A stretch of DNA of 64,000 bases from a candidate division WOR-3 bacterium (GTDB lineage: Bacteria > Hydrothermota > Hydrothermia > Hydrothermales > JAJRUZ01): positions 30,116 to 94,115 of the forward strand of contig JBDRZP010000004.1 of assembly GCA_039804025.1 (NCBI GenBank), in the 5' to 3' direction. Below the pieces are notes generated by a model, which did no database searches, was not told the origin of the DNA, and worked only from the letters and a program-made list of their open reading frames with translations. A program made the translations under genes and the position numbers. Below are positions 1 to 7,132 of this stretch, piece by piece; position 1 is the first letter of the stretch, and every line of letters begins with the position of its first letter.

Positions 1-381
1 GGAAATAAGTCTCATTTCATGCTCTTTTTCCTCTTTTCTTATATCTTTAAAATCTTCAAAATGCTTTTCTAATATATCATAAGTTTTTTCAGATAATTCT
101 TCCCCTTTTTCCATTAATTTGAGACCAAAAACAATACCAAAAATTTTTATGATTGTTTTATAAAGAAAAATTTTAAAAAAACTGGGTTTAATCTCTCTCT
201 TCGTTATTCCTTTTATTTTTTCATAATGTTTAAATTCATCCTCCCCTATTGCTCTTATTTTCTCACTTTCTTCACCCTTTATTTTCTCTGCTAAATACAA
301 ATATACATAATATTCTGTAATTTCTTTTCTTTGAGCCTCTAAAAGAAGATTTAAAACTTGAGGTGAAATACCTAAGCTCAT
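1..381 (-). CDS. ferritin-like (VIT1/rubrerythrin-type) protein, N-terminal part
   Basis: Open frame of 127 codons running off the left edge, so the C-terminus is missing. It starts MSLGISPQVLNLL and has helices with E..Y and E..H pairs (EITEYYVYLYLAEK, DEFKHYEKIKG), the pattern of di-iron ferritin-like domains fused to VIT1/CCC1-type membrane domains. A hydrophobic stretch (IIKIFGIVFGLKLM) follows. Its ATG overlaps the TGA of the upstream lipoprotein gene as ATGA, so the two are probably translationally coupled. The iron or oxidative-stress role is inferred from the fold pattern only; a membrane half cannot be confirmed. Confidence 0.6.
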   Translation of the reverse strand, partial: MSLGISPQVLNLLLEAQRKEITEYYVYLYLAEKIKGEESEKIRAIGEDEFKHYEKIKGITKREIKPSFFKIFLYKTIIKIFGIVFGLKLMEKGEELSEKTYDILEKHFEDFKDIRKEEKEHEMRLIS

Positions 382-1037
382 ATTTTAAGAGCTATACTGT
401 TCCTCCCGTTTGTATAGTAAAGTAATCTATGGGGTGATTTCTCCTCATAATAAGCATCATGTTTTTCAACTCCAAAGTCAAAAATAACATGATATCCCCT
501 GAATTTACTATCTTTAAAACTTACTTCCTCCAACCCAACAATATTTATTTTAACATCAAAAATCTGAGCTCTTAAAGGAACAAAACTTTTTACTTCGTAA
601 ATTTTACCACTCTCAAAAGGTAAAGCCCTTGGAATCATAATCAGAAAATCACTGTGATAAAAATTTTCTTTTGTTTTCAGAACTGTATCTTTTATTCCAC
701 CTGGAAACCTGGCTTTTAGTAATATTTCCCCCTTTTTAAATTCCGAGCTTATTTCAACAGGTCCCTGAGGCAAAAAAATTCTCAAAATTGATGAAACTGG
801 TTTAAGCGTCTTTAAATCCATCTTTACCTCAGAATTGGGTAAATCTTGTTTAAAATTAATAAAGTTCTTCTCTTTTTTTATTGAAACATTCAAAACACCA
901 AGAGAATCACCCTGAACAGTTTTTACTACATAGATAAGATTTTCATTTTCAGGAAATATGTTCGTATTAAGAGCCCCTTCTTTACCTTTACAGTAAAGAA
1001 AAAAAATAAAAAATAAGAAAATAAATTTTTTAAACAC
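378..1037 (-). CDS. DUF3108-like exported lipoprotein
   Basis: 219 residues with a GTG start. The N-terminus is a signal peptide ending in a weak lipobox (FFLYC, Cys at residue 16), followed by an all-beta region. The pattern of paired strands (KMDLKTLKPVSS, GKIYEVKSFVP) resembles DUF3108-type periplasmic proteins. No catalytic motif is visible. The stop overlaps the start of the downstream ferritin-like gene. A T-loop-like hairpin lies 18 bases before the start codon, and no clear Shine-Dalgarno sequence is present. The assignment to DUF3108 is by general resemblance. Confidence 0.55.
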   Translation of the reverse strand: MFKKFIFLFFIFFLYCKGKEGALNTNIFPENENLIYVVKTVQGDSLGVLNVSIKKEKNFINFKQDLPNSEVKMDLKTLKPVSSILRIFLPQGPVEISSEFKKGEILLKARFPGGIKDTVLKTKENFYHSDFLIMIPRALPFESGKIYEVKSFVPLRAQIFDVKINIVGLEEVSFKDSKFRGYHVIFDFGVEKHDAYYEEKSPHRLLYYTNGRNSIALKI

Positions 1038-1055
1038 AATAAAAATGTAATTAAA

Positions 1056-1070
1056 AGGGATTTGAACCCT
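1056..1070 (-). promoter_or_regulatory. T-loop-like leader hairpin upstream of the lipoprotein gene
   Basis: On the minus strand the 15 bases read AGGG-TTCAAAT-CCCT: a 4-bp stem with a 7-base loop that matches the tRNA T-loop consensus TTCRANY. It ends 18 bases before the GTG start. A possible -10 (TCTAAT) lies 6 bases upstream of the stem. There is no tRNA body around it. Confidence 0.5.
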
Positions 1071-1082
1071 CTTTGTATTAGA

Positions 1083-1586
1083 TTATTGAGCCTTTACAGG
1101 ATGTTTAATTTTTTCAAAGAATTCTGCAAATTTGAATTCCTTATAGGTTGGGGAATCAGGATTATGACACTTTTTACAGTATTCCTCATTTGGACGAATT
1201 AACCCAACATCTTCAGGCTTTATCTTCTTTTCATAAAGGTCTTTCATTACCTGCATAGATTTATATTCAGAACCAGGTCCATGACAATCCTGACAACCAA
1301 CTCCCTCTTCACCATCCCATCCATTGTGACAGGTTAAACACTTTTCAGATGTTGAAGGATCATCTATTTTCATTTTTTTGGCAATTTCCTTTGCCTTATC
1401 TGTTTTTAAAGTTTCAAAAGCCTTTGCATGGTTTGAATTTTCCCATATTCCCCACTGGTTTCCCCTTGCTTCTGATTTATGACACATTTTACAGGTTGTG
1501 CTTTTAACATATTCAAATTTCTTTGCTTCTTCTGCATACAGGGATAGTATTCCAATTGTCATTGATAGGTAGATTATTTTTTTCAT
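1083..1586 (-). CDS. tetraheme cytochrome c (cytochrome c554/c-prime-like), periplasmic
   Basis: 167 residues with a Sec signal peptide (KKIIYLSMTIGILSLYAEE). Four heme-binding CxxCH motifs are visible in order: CKMCH, CLTCH, CQDCH and CKKCH, with spacing and SNHAKAFETL / GPGSEYKS context typical of the cytochrome c554/c-prime superfamily. It should carry electrons in the periplasm. Without a recognisable partner reductase nearby, the electron donor and acceptor cannot be named. It is followed by the lipoprotein gene on the same strand. A T-loop-like hairpin precedes it by 19 bases. Confidence 0.85.
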   Translation of the reverse strand: MKKIIYLSMTIGILSLYAEEAKKFEYVKSTTCKMCHKSEARGNQWGIWENSNHAKAFETLKTDKAKEIAKKMKIDDPSTSEKCLTCHNGWDGEEGVGCQDCHGPGSEYKSMQVMKDLYEKKIKPEDVGLIRPNEEYCKKCHNPDSPTYKEFKFAEFFEKIKHPVKAQ

Positions 1587-1605
1587 TTTTCTCTTTTTAT
1601 TTTTC

Positions 1606-1620
1606 AGGGAATTGGACCCT
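1606..1620 (-). promoter_or_regulatory. T-loop-like leader hairpin upstream of the cytochrome gene
   Basis: Minus strand AGGG-TCCAATT-CCCT: 4-bp stem and 7-base loop, differing from the T-loop consensus at one position. It ends 19 bases before the ATG. An AT-rich -10-like stretch (TATACA) lies about 6 bases upstream of the stem. Confidence 0.45.
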
Positions 1621-1664
1621 TAAATTGTATAAATTATTATGTATAAATTATTATAAAGTAAAAA

Positions 1665-1693
1665 TTGAAAAAAATCAAGGGAAAGGGTATAAT
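1665..1693 (+). promoter_or_regulatory. sigma70-type promoter of thiC
   Basis: TTGAAA at 1665-1670, a 17-base spacer, then a perfect TATAAT at 1688-1693. Transcription should begin near 1700. The -35 box coincides with a possible in-frame TTG start at 1665, which argues that thiC does not start there. Confidence 0.8.
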
Positions 1694-1701
1694 ATTCTCA
1701 C

Positions 1702-1714
1702 GGGTTAAAATCCC
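1702..1714 (+). promoter_or_regulatory. T-loop-like hairpin at the predicted 5' end of the thiC mRNA
   Basis: GGG-TTAAAAT-CCC begins 8 bases after the thiC TATAAT, that is, at the expected transcription start, and ends 19 bases before the ATG. One loop base differs from the T-loop consensus. No TPP riboswitch fits in the roughly 34-base leader. Confidence 0.4.
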
Positions 1715-1733
1715 CTTAAAAAAAATTATAAAA

Positions 1734-3065
1734 ATGACACAACTTGAATTTGCAAAAAAAGGTAAAATTACAGAGGAAATGGTTTATATTGCCCAGGTTG
1801 AGGGCAAAAGTAAGGAAGAGATAAGGGAACTTGTTGCTTCAGGAAGAGTAGTTATTCCAAGAAATATAAATCATAAGAATCTTACAAAGTTCTGTGGAAT
1901 AGGTGAAGGACTTAAGGTAAAGATAAATACAAATATTGGAACTTCCTATGATTATGTTAATATTGAGGAAGAAATAGAAAAAGCTAAAATAGCCATAGAA
2001 TACGGAACGGATACTCTTATGGACCTTTCAACAGGTGGTGATATTAAATATATAAGGCAAAAGATTTTAGAGGTATGTACTGTCCCTCTTGGAACTGTGC
2101 CTATTTATGAGGCTGAATTTAAGGTTGCCAAAGAGAAAGGTTCAATTTATGAGATGACCCCTGATGATTTATTTGAAGTTATTGAAGAACATGGAAAACA
2201 GGGTGTTGATTATATTACTGTCCACTGTGGAATTACCTGGGAAACATTAAAAATATATCAGAATTCAGAGAGATTAACCGGTATAGTATCAAGGGGAGGA
2301 GGTCTTATAGCAGCCTGGATGTTTGAAAATAAAGAGGAAAATCCCCTTTATAAGTATTTTGACAGACTTCTTGAAATTGCAAGGGAGTACGATATGACAC
2401 TTTCTCTTGGAGATGGTTTAAGGCCAGGTTCTATTAATGACTCAACTGATAGAGCTCAGATTGCTGAACTTATGGTTATAGGGGAGCTTGTTGAAAAAGC
2501 CAGAAAAAGCGGTGTTCAGGCAATGGTTGAGGGTCCAGGACACATACCCTTAAATGAAATAAAAACAAATGTTCAGATTCAGAAGAAATTAACAAATTAT
2601 GCTCCCTTTTATATTCTTGGAATGCTTCCCACTGATATTGCAGCAGGTTTTGACCATATAGCAGGCGCAATAGGTGGAGCCCTTGCTGGATGGTATGGTG
2701 CCGATATGCTTTGTTATATCACACCAGCAGAACATCTTGGACTCCCGACTGTTCAGCATGTTAAAGAGGGGGTTATTGCCTTTAAAATCGCTTCTCACAT
2801 AGCAGATTTAGCGAGGGGAAATAAGGAGGCTATTGAGAGAAATAGAAAAATGAGTGAGGCAAGATATAAACTGGATTGGGAAACACAGTTTCAACTTGCT
2901 CTTTTCCCAAAAGAAGCAAGGGAAATATTTGAAAGGAGAAAGAGTGGAACTAAAGCCTGCTCAATGTGCGGCCCCTTCTGTCCAATGAATCTTGTTGAAA
3001 AAACATTAAAGAAACAGAAAATTGAAGATTTAAAAAAAGAAGAAGAAATAAAAGTTAAGATTTAA
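1734..3065 (+). CDS. thiC: phosphomethylpyrimidine synthase ThiC
   Basis: 443 residues from the ATG at 1734; the longer in-frame start at 1665 lies on the -35 box and is rejected. ThiC is a radical SAM enzyme that converts aminoimidazole ribotide to HMP phosphate in thiamine synthesis. Conserved blocks include MDLSTGGD, the GxVSRGG region, SLGDGLRPG, EGPGHIP and the C-terminal cluster ligands CSMCGPFC. The length fits the short ThiC form lacking the plant/proteobacterial N-terminal extension. No TPP riboswitch is visible in the very short leader. The 3' end overlaps the convergent folate-ligase-like gene by 11 bases. Confidence 0.97.
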   Translation: MTQLEFAKKGKITEEMVYIAQVEGKSKEEIRELVASGRVVIPRNINHKNLTKFCGIGEGLKVKINTNIGTSYDYVNIEEEIEKAKIAIEYGTDTLMDLSTGGDIKYIRQKILEVCTVPLGTVPIYEAEFKVAKEKGSIYEMTPDDLFEVIEEHGKQGVDYITVHCGITWETLKIYQNSERLTGIVSRGGGLIAAWMFENKEENPLYKYFDRLLEIAREYDMTLSLGDGLRPGSINDSTDRAQIAELMVIGELVEKARKSGVQAMVEGPGHIPLNEIKTNVQIQKKLTNYAPFYILGMLPTDIAAGFDHIAGAIGGALAGWYGADMLCYITPAEHLGLPTVQHVKEGVIAFKIASHIADLARGNKEAIERNRKMSEARYKLDWETQFQLALFPKEAREIFERRKSGTKACSMCGPFCPMNLVEKTLKKQKIEDLKKEEEIKVKI

Positions 3066-3762
3066 GGATTTCCCTTAAAATAGGAATACTTTTAATTTTT
3101 TCTTCTGTTAAATACTCTTTTAAAATTCTATCAGGTTTTTTAAGTTTTTCTCCAGTTTTAATTACCCTATCCTGAGTTATAATATAATCCACAGGTATAT
3201 CATGGGGTAAAAGCGGGATTTCCTCATCTATAATCTGAATTTCATGGACTGTTGTTACTATCGGGGTATTTTCTTTTACAAAACCAAAATGTCTTCCTAT
3301 TGCATATTCAAGGTCAGAGTATCCTCCGCCTTTACCGAGTCTTTTACCATCAATATTTAAGGCTACAGAACCAACAACTATTAAGTCAATTTTTTCAATT
3401 TCTTCTGGATGAACAGGTTTTCCAAGGATAAATGCTCCTTTTATTGTTGATGCAAATCTTTTATCTTTTATTTTATCCGGTTCAAGTTTTATAAAACATT
3501 TTAATTCTTTAAGTTTTGGAACAGCCATATAAACCGTTTTTCCTTCAAGTAAGGCTTTTTCCCTTATAATTCTTTGAGGAGAATCGGGATTTGATTTTAT
3601 AAAATTTGCCTTTTCCCATATTTCTAATTTAAATAGATTTTCTCCTGCTTTTAAAGCTTCTTCAAAATTAGGTATCCTTCCAAAAGCTCCTGGAAATTTA
3701 GCTATTTTTCTTTGCTCTAACATTTTCCATACTAATTCTCTTAATTTTTGTTTTCTATTCAT
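3055..3762 (-). CDS. 5-formyltetrahydrofolate cyclo-ligase family protein (MTHFS-like)
   Basis: 235 residues. The sequence follows the MTHFS/MTHFSD-type fold: basic N-terminal helix (RKQKLRELVWKMLEQRKIA), KTVYMAVPKL strand, a GxALN(x)DGKRLGKGGGYSDLEYA phosphate/ATP loop and the TTVHEIQI...LLPHDIPVDYIIT C-terminal block. Family members convert 5-formyl-THF to methenyl-THF with ATP, but this divergent branch may act on something else. It sits downstream of the TRAP homolog on the same strand and convergent with thiC. The folate link with trmFO (which uses methylene-THF) two genes upstream is suggestive but not proof of a shared pathway. Confidence 0.8.
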   Translation of the reverse strand: MNRKQKLRELVWKMLEQRKIAKFPGAFGRIPNFEEALKAGENLFKLEIWEKANFIKSNPDSPQRIIREKALLEGKTVYMAVPKLKELKCFIKLEPDKIKDKRFASTIKGAFILGKPVHPEEIEKIDLIVVGSVALNIDGKRLGKGGGYSDLEYAIGRHFGFVKENTPIVTTVHEIQIIDEEIPLLPHDIPVDYIITQDRVIKTGEKLKKPDRILKEYLTEEKIKSIPILREILKS

Positions 3763-3789
3763 TTATCTTTCTTTTAAAGAAGCTTTAGA

Positions 3790-3810
3790 GATTGAGCCGG
3801 GTCCCCTTTT
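3790..3810 (+). repeat. left arm of an inverted repeat flanking the TRAP gene
   Basis: The plus strand has TGAGCCGGGTCCCC in this arm. It matches, in inverted orientation, the arm at 4208-4230 (TGAGCCGGGTTCCC). In the minus-strand transcript the two arms could pair over about 17 positions with one mismatch and one G-U, enclosing the whole TRAP reading frame. Confidence 0.6.
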
Positions 3811-3824
3811 ATTTTTCTGATTAA

Positions 3825-4157
3825 TTAAAATTCAGGAACCTTTTCTTTAAATTCCTTTAATTTGGGAATAGCTCCCTCTGCCTGAATTTCTCCATAAGGT
3901 GTTATTACCTGTGCTTTTCCTACTATTTTAAAAGCAGAGGTGTATTCTGTCAATTGACATATTATGATTTCTCCATTGGAAAGTATTTCAGTATGGGAGA
4001 CTCTTGTCTGTAAACCTCTTGTGAGACCCATAACCCTAACTCCATCTTCAAGGGCTTTAATCACAAGGTATGGATTCCCATGGACAGGGTTCCTGTCCTC
4101 ATAAACATTCTTTTTTGTTTGTTGTTCTCTTTTAGTTCCTTCTTCATAATTTAACAT
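3825..4157 (-). CDS. mtrB: TRAP-like protein (trp RNA-binding attenuation protein homolog)
   Basis: 110 residues. Residues about 29-93 align along their length with Bacillus subtilis TRAP: YLVIKALEDGV, MGLTRGLQTR, GEIIICQLTEYTSAFKI and a GK-rich end. Positions equivalent to the TRAP tryptophan pocket (T25, T30, Q47, T49, T52, S53) are kept. Of the three residues known to contact RNA (K37, K56, R58) only K56 is kept; the others are Ile and Val. It also has an extra N-terminal tail of about 25 residues and a C-terminal tail of about 18. TRAP forms an 11-subunit ring that binds RNA when loaded with tryptophan. No trp genes are in the window. A good Shine-Dalgarno (AGGAGG) precedes the ATG. Confidence 0.85.
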   Translation of the reverse strand: MLNYEEGTKREQQTKKNVYEDRNPVHGNPYLVIKALEDGVRVMGLTRGLQTRVSHTEILSNGEIIICQLTEYTSAFKIVGKAQVITPYGEIQAEGAIPKLKEFKEKVPEF

Positions 4158-4207
4158 ACTTTTCCTCCTTTTTAATTCTTTCTTTTAAAGGTCTTTTAAA
4201 ACCTTTT

Positions 4208-4230
4208 TAAAATGGGAACCCGGCTCATTC
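4208..4230 (-). repeat. right arm of the inverted repeat flanking the TRAP gene
   Basis: On the minus strand it begins at the trmFO stop codon and contains TGAGCCGGGTTCCC, matching the arm at 3790-3810 in opposite orientation. A second small hairpin (AAAGGT/ACCTTT) lies between this arm and the TRAP start codon. Confidence 0.6.
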
Positions 4231-5545
4231 ATAATTTTAATTCATTTTTAATAAAATCTTCAAGAACTTTCAAACTTCTATTTGCAACAAACTCCATTTT
4301 TTTTCTCTTATTTTTTATTTTAGGAATATCAGGAAATAGGGAGAGATTAATGTTCATCGGTGAGAACCTTTTTGGATCTGATGATGTTACATAGTTAATA
4401 AGAGCACCTATTGCTGTTTCTTTTGGAAAAACAATTGTTTTTCCTGTTCTTTTATATAAAAAAGCATTTATACCTGCTACAAGACCACCTGCTACTGCCT
4501 CAGTATAGCCCTCTGTTCCTGAAATTTGACCTGCAAAAAATATTCTTCTTTCTTTTTTTAAACTTAAATCAGGATTTAAAAGTGCAGGACCTAAAATATA
4601 GGAATTTCTGTGAACTGCCCCATATCTTAAAAACTCAGCTTTTTCCAATCCTGGAATCAGCCTGAAAACCCTTTCCTGTTCTTTAATTTTTAACTGTGTC
4701 TGAAATCCTACAAGAGAAAAGGCAGAACCTTCCATATCTTCCCTTCTTAACTGCACACAGGCAAAAGGAGTTTTACCGGTTTTAGGGTCTTTAATTCCAT
4801 CCGGTCTTAAGGGTCCAAACCTTAAGGTATCAAATCCCCTTTTGGCCATCTCTTCAATTGGTAAACAACCCTCAAAAAATTTTATTTCTTTTTCAAAATC
4901 ATGAACCCTTGCAATTTCAGCATTAGTTAGCTCCTTCCAGAATAGTGTATATTCTTTTTCATTCATTACTGAATTTAAATATCCTTCATCCTCTACTCCG
5001 TGTCTGTCTTTAAAGAATAATTTTTTCATATCAAGGGAATCTGCGGAAACAATTGGTGAAAGAGCATCATAAAAATAAAAGAAATCTGATCCCGTTATTC
5101 TTTTTATCTCCTCCGCAAGTTCCCCTTCTGTTAACGGACCTGTTGCTATTATAACAATTCCGTCATCAGGTATATTTTTGACCTCTTCCCTTATAACTTC
5201 TATATTGGGATAATTTTCAATTATTTCTGTTAGATATTTTGAGAATTTTTCTCTATCAACAGTTAATGCCTTTCCCCCTGGTAGTGAGAATTTAAAAGCG
5301 CTCTCCATTACAATTGAACCGAGTCTTTTTAGTTCTTCTTTTAAAAGACCGTGGGGATGAATTAATTCTTTTGATTTAAAGGAATTGGAACACACAAGTT
5401 CAGCCAAAAATCCTGTTTTGTGTGCAGGAGTATGTGAGAAAGGTCTTTTTTCATAAAGTATAACCTTTTCTCCCCTTTTAGCTATCTGCCAAGCTGCCTC
5501 AACTCCAGCTAATCCTCCTCCTATTACATAAATTCTATCACTCAT
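4229..5545 (-). CDS. trmFO: methylenetetrahydrofolate--tRNA-(uracil-5-)-methyltransferase TrmFO
   Basis: 438 residues. The N-terminus has the FAD dinucleotide motif VIGGGLAGVEAAWQIA followed by the TrmFO-specific ELVCSNSFKS block, and later LRFGPLRPDG, FACVQLRRED, GFQTQLK and GQISGTEGYTEA. TrmFO makes ribothymidine at position 54 of the tRNA T-loop using methylene-THF and FADH2. The start overlaps the stop of the eIF-2B-like gene by 8 bases, so the two are coupled. Length is normal for the family. The presence of a folate-dependent T-loop modifier is notable beside the T-loop-like leader hairpins of this window, but no link is shown. Confidence 0.96.
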   Translation of the reverse strand: MSDRIYVIGGGLAGVEAAWQIAKRGEKVILYEKRPFSHTPAHKTGFLAELVCSNSFKSKELIHPHGLLKEELKRLGSIVMESAFKFSLPGGKALTVDREKFSKYLTEIIENYPNIEVIREEVKNIPDDGIVIIATGPLTEGELAEEIKRITGSDFFYFYDALSPIVSADSLDMKKLFFKDRHGVEDEGYLNSVMNEKEYTLFWKELTNAEIARVHDFEKEIKFFEGCLPIEEMAKRGFDTLRFGPLRPDGIKDPKTGKTPFACVQLRREDMEGSAFSLVGFQTQLKIKEQERVFRLIPGLEKAEFLRYGAVHRNSYILGPALLNPDLSLKKERRIFFAGQISGTEGYTEAVAGGLVAGINAFLYKRTGKTIVFPKETAIGALINYVTSSDPKRFSPMNINLSLFPDIPKIKNKRKKMEFVANRSLKVLEDFIKNELKL

Positions 5546-6269
5546 CAGTTATAAAATTATCTATAAGTTTCTTTGGCACCTCCTCAAAAAATTCATTTGT
5601 TTTTGGTAAGTTTTTAAAATTGTTTGAAATTTTCATTCTGCTTGTTAGACAAAAGGAGGGAACTTTAAAATGGTTACCAATCAAAACAAGGGAATAGGTT
5701 CCAACTTTGTTAATTATCTTATCTTCGTAAACAGCGTCTGCTCCAAAGATTATAGCATTTAATTTGTCTATAATTTTTGTGACATAAAGATCAGGAATTA
5801 AATCAGTTTGAAAATCTGCTTTTTTTAGTTCTTTCTCAGCTAATCTTCCTTCATCTCCTGGTCTTGATTCTGTGCAGTATATAAAGGGGTTAAAGTTCTT
5901 ATCCATTTTCTTTATTTCTCTTAGAACTTTAATAACAGTTGAGCTTCTTGAATGGAGTAAAATACTTTTTTTATCCTTTAAAAGTGGGTAAACCTTTTCA
6001 GAAATTTTTTTTGGAGCTTCTTCTACTTTTCTTGTTAAGTCAATAAGAAAATCTTTTAATTTATCTTCAGGAATTTTAACTGTTTCTTCCATCAGTTTAT
6101 AGAAAACAGCCATTGAAGGGTGTGCTTCAATGATTTTGGATACGGCTTTTAAAAATTCTTCTTTTTCAATTTTTTTTCTCGAAGTTAATACTCCCTTTAA
6201 AAAAGTAAGAAGAAGCTCCTCACTTCCTGATTTAAAGTCTTTTAAAACTTTGTAAACGATAGATTCCAT
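5538..6269 (-). CDS. eIF-2B alpha/beta/delta family protein
   Basis: 243 residues from the ATG at 6267-6269. A longer frame reads back into the tRNA-Gly gene and is rejected. Family blocks are visible: ILLHSRSSTVIKVL, CTESRPGDEGRLAEKELKKA, and FGADAVYEDKIINKVGTYSLVL. The superfamily includes eIF-2B regulatory subunits, ribose-1,5-bisphosphate isomerase and methylthioribose-1-phosphate isomerase; this short form fits the first two better than MtnA. It lies directly behind three tRNA genes and may be cotranscribed with them, and is coupled to trmFO. Substrate unknown. Confidence 0.8.
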   Translation of the reverse strand: MESIVYKVLKDFKSGSEELLLTFLKGVLTSRKKIEKEEFLKAVSKIIEAHPSMAVFYKLMEETVKIPEDKLKDFLIDLTRKVEEAPKKISEKVYPLLKDKKSILLHSRSSTVIKVLREIKKMDKNFNPFIYCTESRPGDEGRLAEKELKKADFQTDLIPDLYVTKIIDKLNAIIFGADAVYEDKIINKVGTYSLVLIGNHFKVPSFCLTSRMKISNNFKNLPKTNEFFEEVPKKLIDNFITDE

Positions 6270-6280
6270 AGATAAATAAA

Positions 6281-6353
6281 AGCGGGGGACGGGACTTGAA
6301 CCCGCAACCATCGGCTTGGAAGGCCGATGCTCTGCCTATTGAGCTACCCCCGC
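6281..6353 (-). tRNA. tRNA-Gly(UCC)
   Basis: 73-base cloverleaf: acceptor GCGGGGG/CCCCCGC, D-arm GAGC region, anticodon loop CTTCCAA (UCC), T-arm GCGGG-TTCAAGT-CCCGT. The 3' CCA is not encoded. Last of three tRNAs on this strand. Confidence 0.97.
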
Positions 6354-6359
6354 TTCTAA

Positions 6360-6443
6360 TGGGAGGGGAAGGATTCGAACCTTCGTAGGCGTAAAGCCAG
6401 CGGGTTTACAGCCCGCCCCCTTTGTCCGCTTGGGTACCCTCCC
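6360..6443 (-). tRNA. tRNA-Tyr(GUA)
   Basis: 84-base class II tRNA with a long variable arm; acceptor GGGAGGG/CCCTCCC with discriminator A, anticodon loop CTGTAAA (GUA), T-loop TTCGAAT. No encoded CCA. Confidence 0.97.
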
Positions 6444-6449
6444 ATAAAA

Positions 6450-6521
6450 AGCCGGGGGAGGGATTTGAACCCACGGCCTGCTGATTACAAATCAGCTGCT
6501 CTACCACTGAGCTACCCCGGC
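6450..6521 (-). tRNA. tRNA-Thr(UGU)
   Basis: 72-base cloverleaf: acceptor GCCGGGG/CCCCGGC, anticodon loop TTTGTAA (UGU), T-arm GTGGG-TTCAAAT-CCC. No encoded CCA. First gene of the Thr-Tyr-Gly tRNA unit. Confidence 0.97.
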
Positions 6522-6529
6522 CTGTTTAT

Positions 6530-6559
6530 ATTATAAAGTTATATTTTAAAATTTTTCAA
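6530..6559 (-). promoter_or_regulatory. promoter of the tRNA-Thr-Tyr-Gly operon
   Basis: Minus strand: TTGAAA (6554-6559), 18-base spacer, TATAAT (6530-6535). The predicted start is only 1-3 bases before the mature tRNA-Thr 5' end, so the first tRNA would need almost no 5' trimming. Confidence 0.75.
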
Positions 6560-6686
6560 GATAATGTTCGATATATAATTATTCAAGAAGTGAAATTTTA
6601 CCGATGTATAGATTTTTTAGTGCGATTTAAAATTGTAGATACCATATGATTAAATAAAATTATGGGGATAAAAAAACATCCTTAAA
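6560..6686. other. gene-free stretch upstream of the tRNA operon
   Basis: No coding frame was found. Near 6630 there is GTAGATACCAT, which resembles the reverse complement of the IS end ATGGTATTCTAC found elsewhere in the window. It may be the other end of a decayed IS copy. Confidence 0.3.
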
Positions 6687-6842
6687 GAATTTTTGCGCAC
6701 CCTAAAGGGTGAGGCTACCATAAAATTATAGAATATGAGAATAAATGTTAAAAATTTTAAAAAAATTGTAGGCGCAGGTTTTAGCCTTCGAAATACAACC
6801 AGAGAATTAATTTAATGCACCCTGAAGGGTGCGCAAAAATTC
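6687..6842. mobile_element. MITE-like element with about 25-bp terminal inverted repeats
   Basis: Left end GAATTTTTGCGCACCCT (6687-6703) recurs inverted at 6826-6842, and each end continues into a short palindrome (CACCCT-AAAGGGTG; CACCCTGAAGGGTG). The 105-base interior has no coding capacity. It abuts the IS remnant that follows. Only one copy is present in the window, so mobility is inferred from structure. Confidence 0.5.
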
Positions 6843-7062
6843 ACTTTAAGATTAAAATATGAAAAAGAAAAAAAGTTTAAAAAATAATGATAGAGAGGAA
6901 AAATTGAGGGAAGTTATTAAATTTTTTGAAAAATAGGCAACAAAGTAACGAAAGATGCTCTTTAAAGTTGAAAGATTTAAAGAGGAATATACAAGAACAT
7001 TTTGTAGTAGGAACTTTTGAAGATCTTATTGAGCCAGAAAATTTCAATATTTTCATGGTATT
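6843..7062 (+). mobile_element. IS remnant A (internally deleted transposase scar)
   Basis: The first part matches the start of the transposase scar at 59391 onward (ctttaagattaaaatatg, then gaggaaaaattga), and the last part matches its end (gttgaaagatttaaag, acattttgtag, cttattgagccagaaaa, atggtattctacat). The middle is missing. Frames are broken throughout. It shares the same right-end deletion join (aattcaatattttcatgg type) with remnant B. Confidence 0.65.
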
Positions 7063-7072
7063 CTACATTTCT

Positions 7073-7102
7073 TTGACAATTTTTTTCTTTTTTTGATAAA
7101 AT
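7073..7102 (+). promoter_or_regulatory. promoter of the cyclophilin gene, next to the IS end
   Basis: TTGACA at 7073-7078, 18-base spacer rich in T, TAAAAT at 7097-7102. It begins about ten bases after the IS end ATGGTATTCTACAT. The same arrangement is seen at 10494 (minus strand), at 60066 and, loosely, at 61943. Confidence 0.6.
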
Positions 7103-7132
7103 TAAATTTCTTTTAATACAGGGAGTTTTTAA

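Noticed and set aside
1665..1733. Upstream TTG start adding 23 residues to ThiC
   Set aside because: It lies on the -35 box of a near-perfect promoter; the conserved protein starts at 1734.
1694..1733. TPP riboswitch before thiC
   Set aside because: The leader after the promoter is only about 34 bases and has none of the conserved THI-box sequence.
6270..6311. Longer N-terminus of the eIF-2B-like protein
   Set aside because: It is translated tRNA-Gly sequence.
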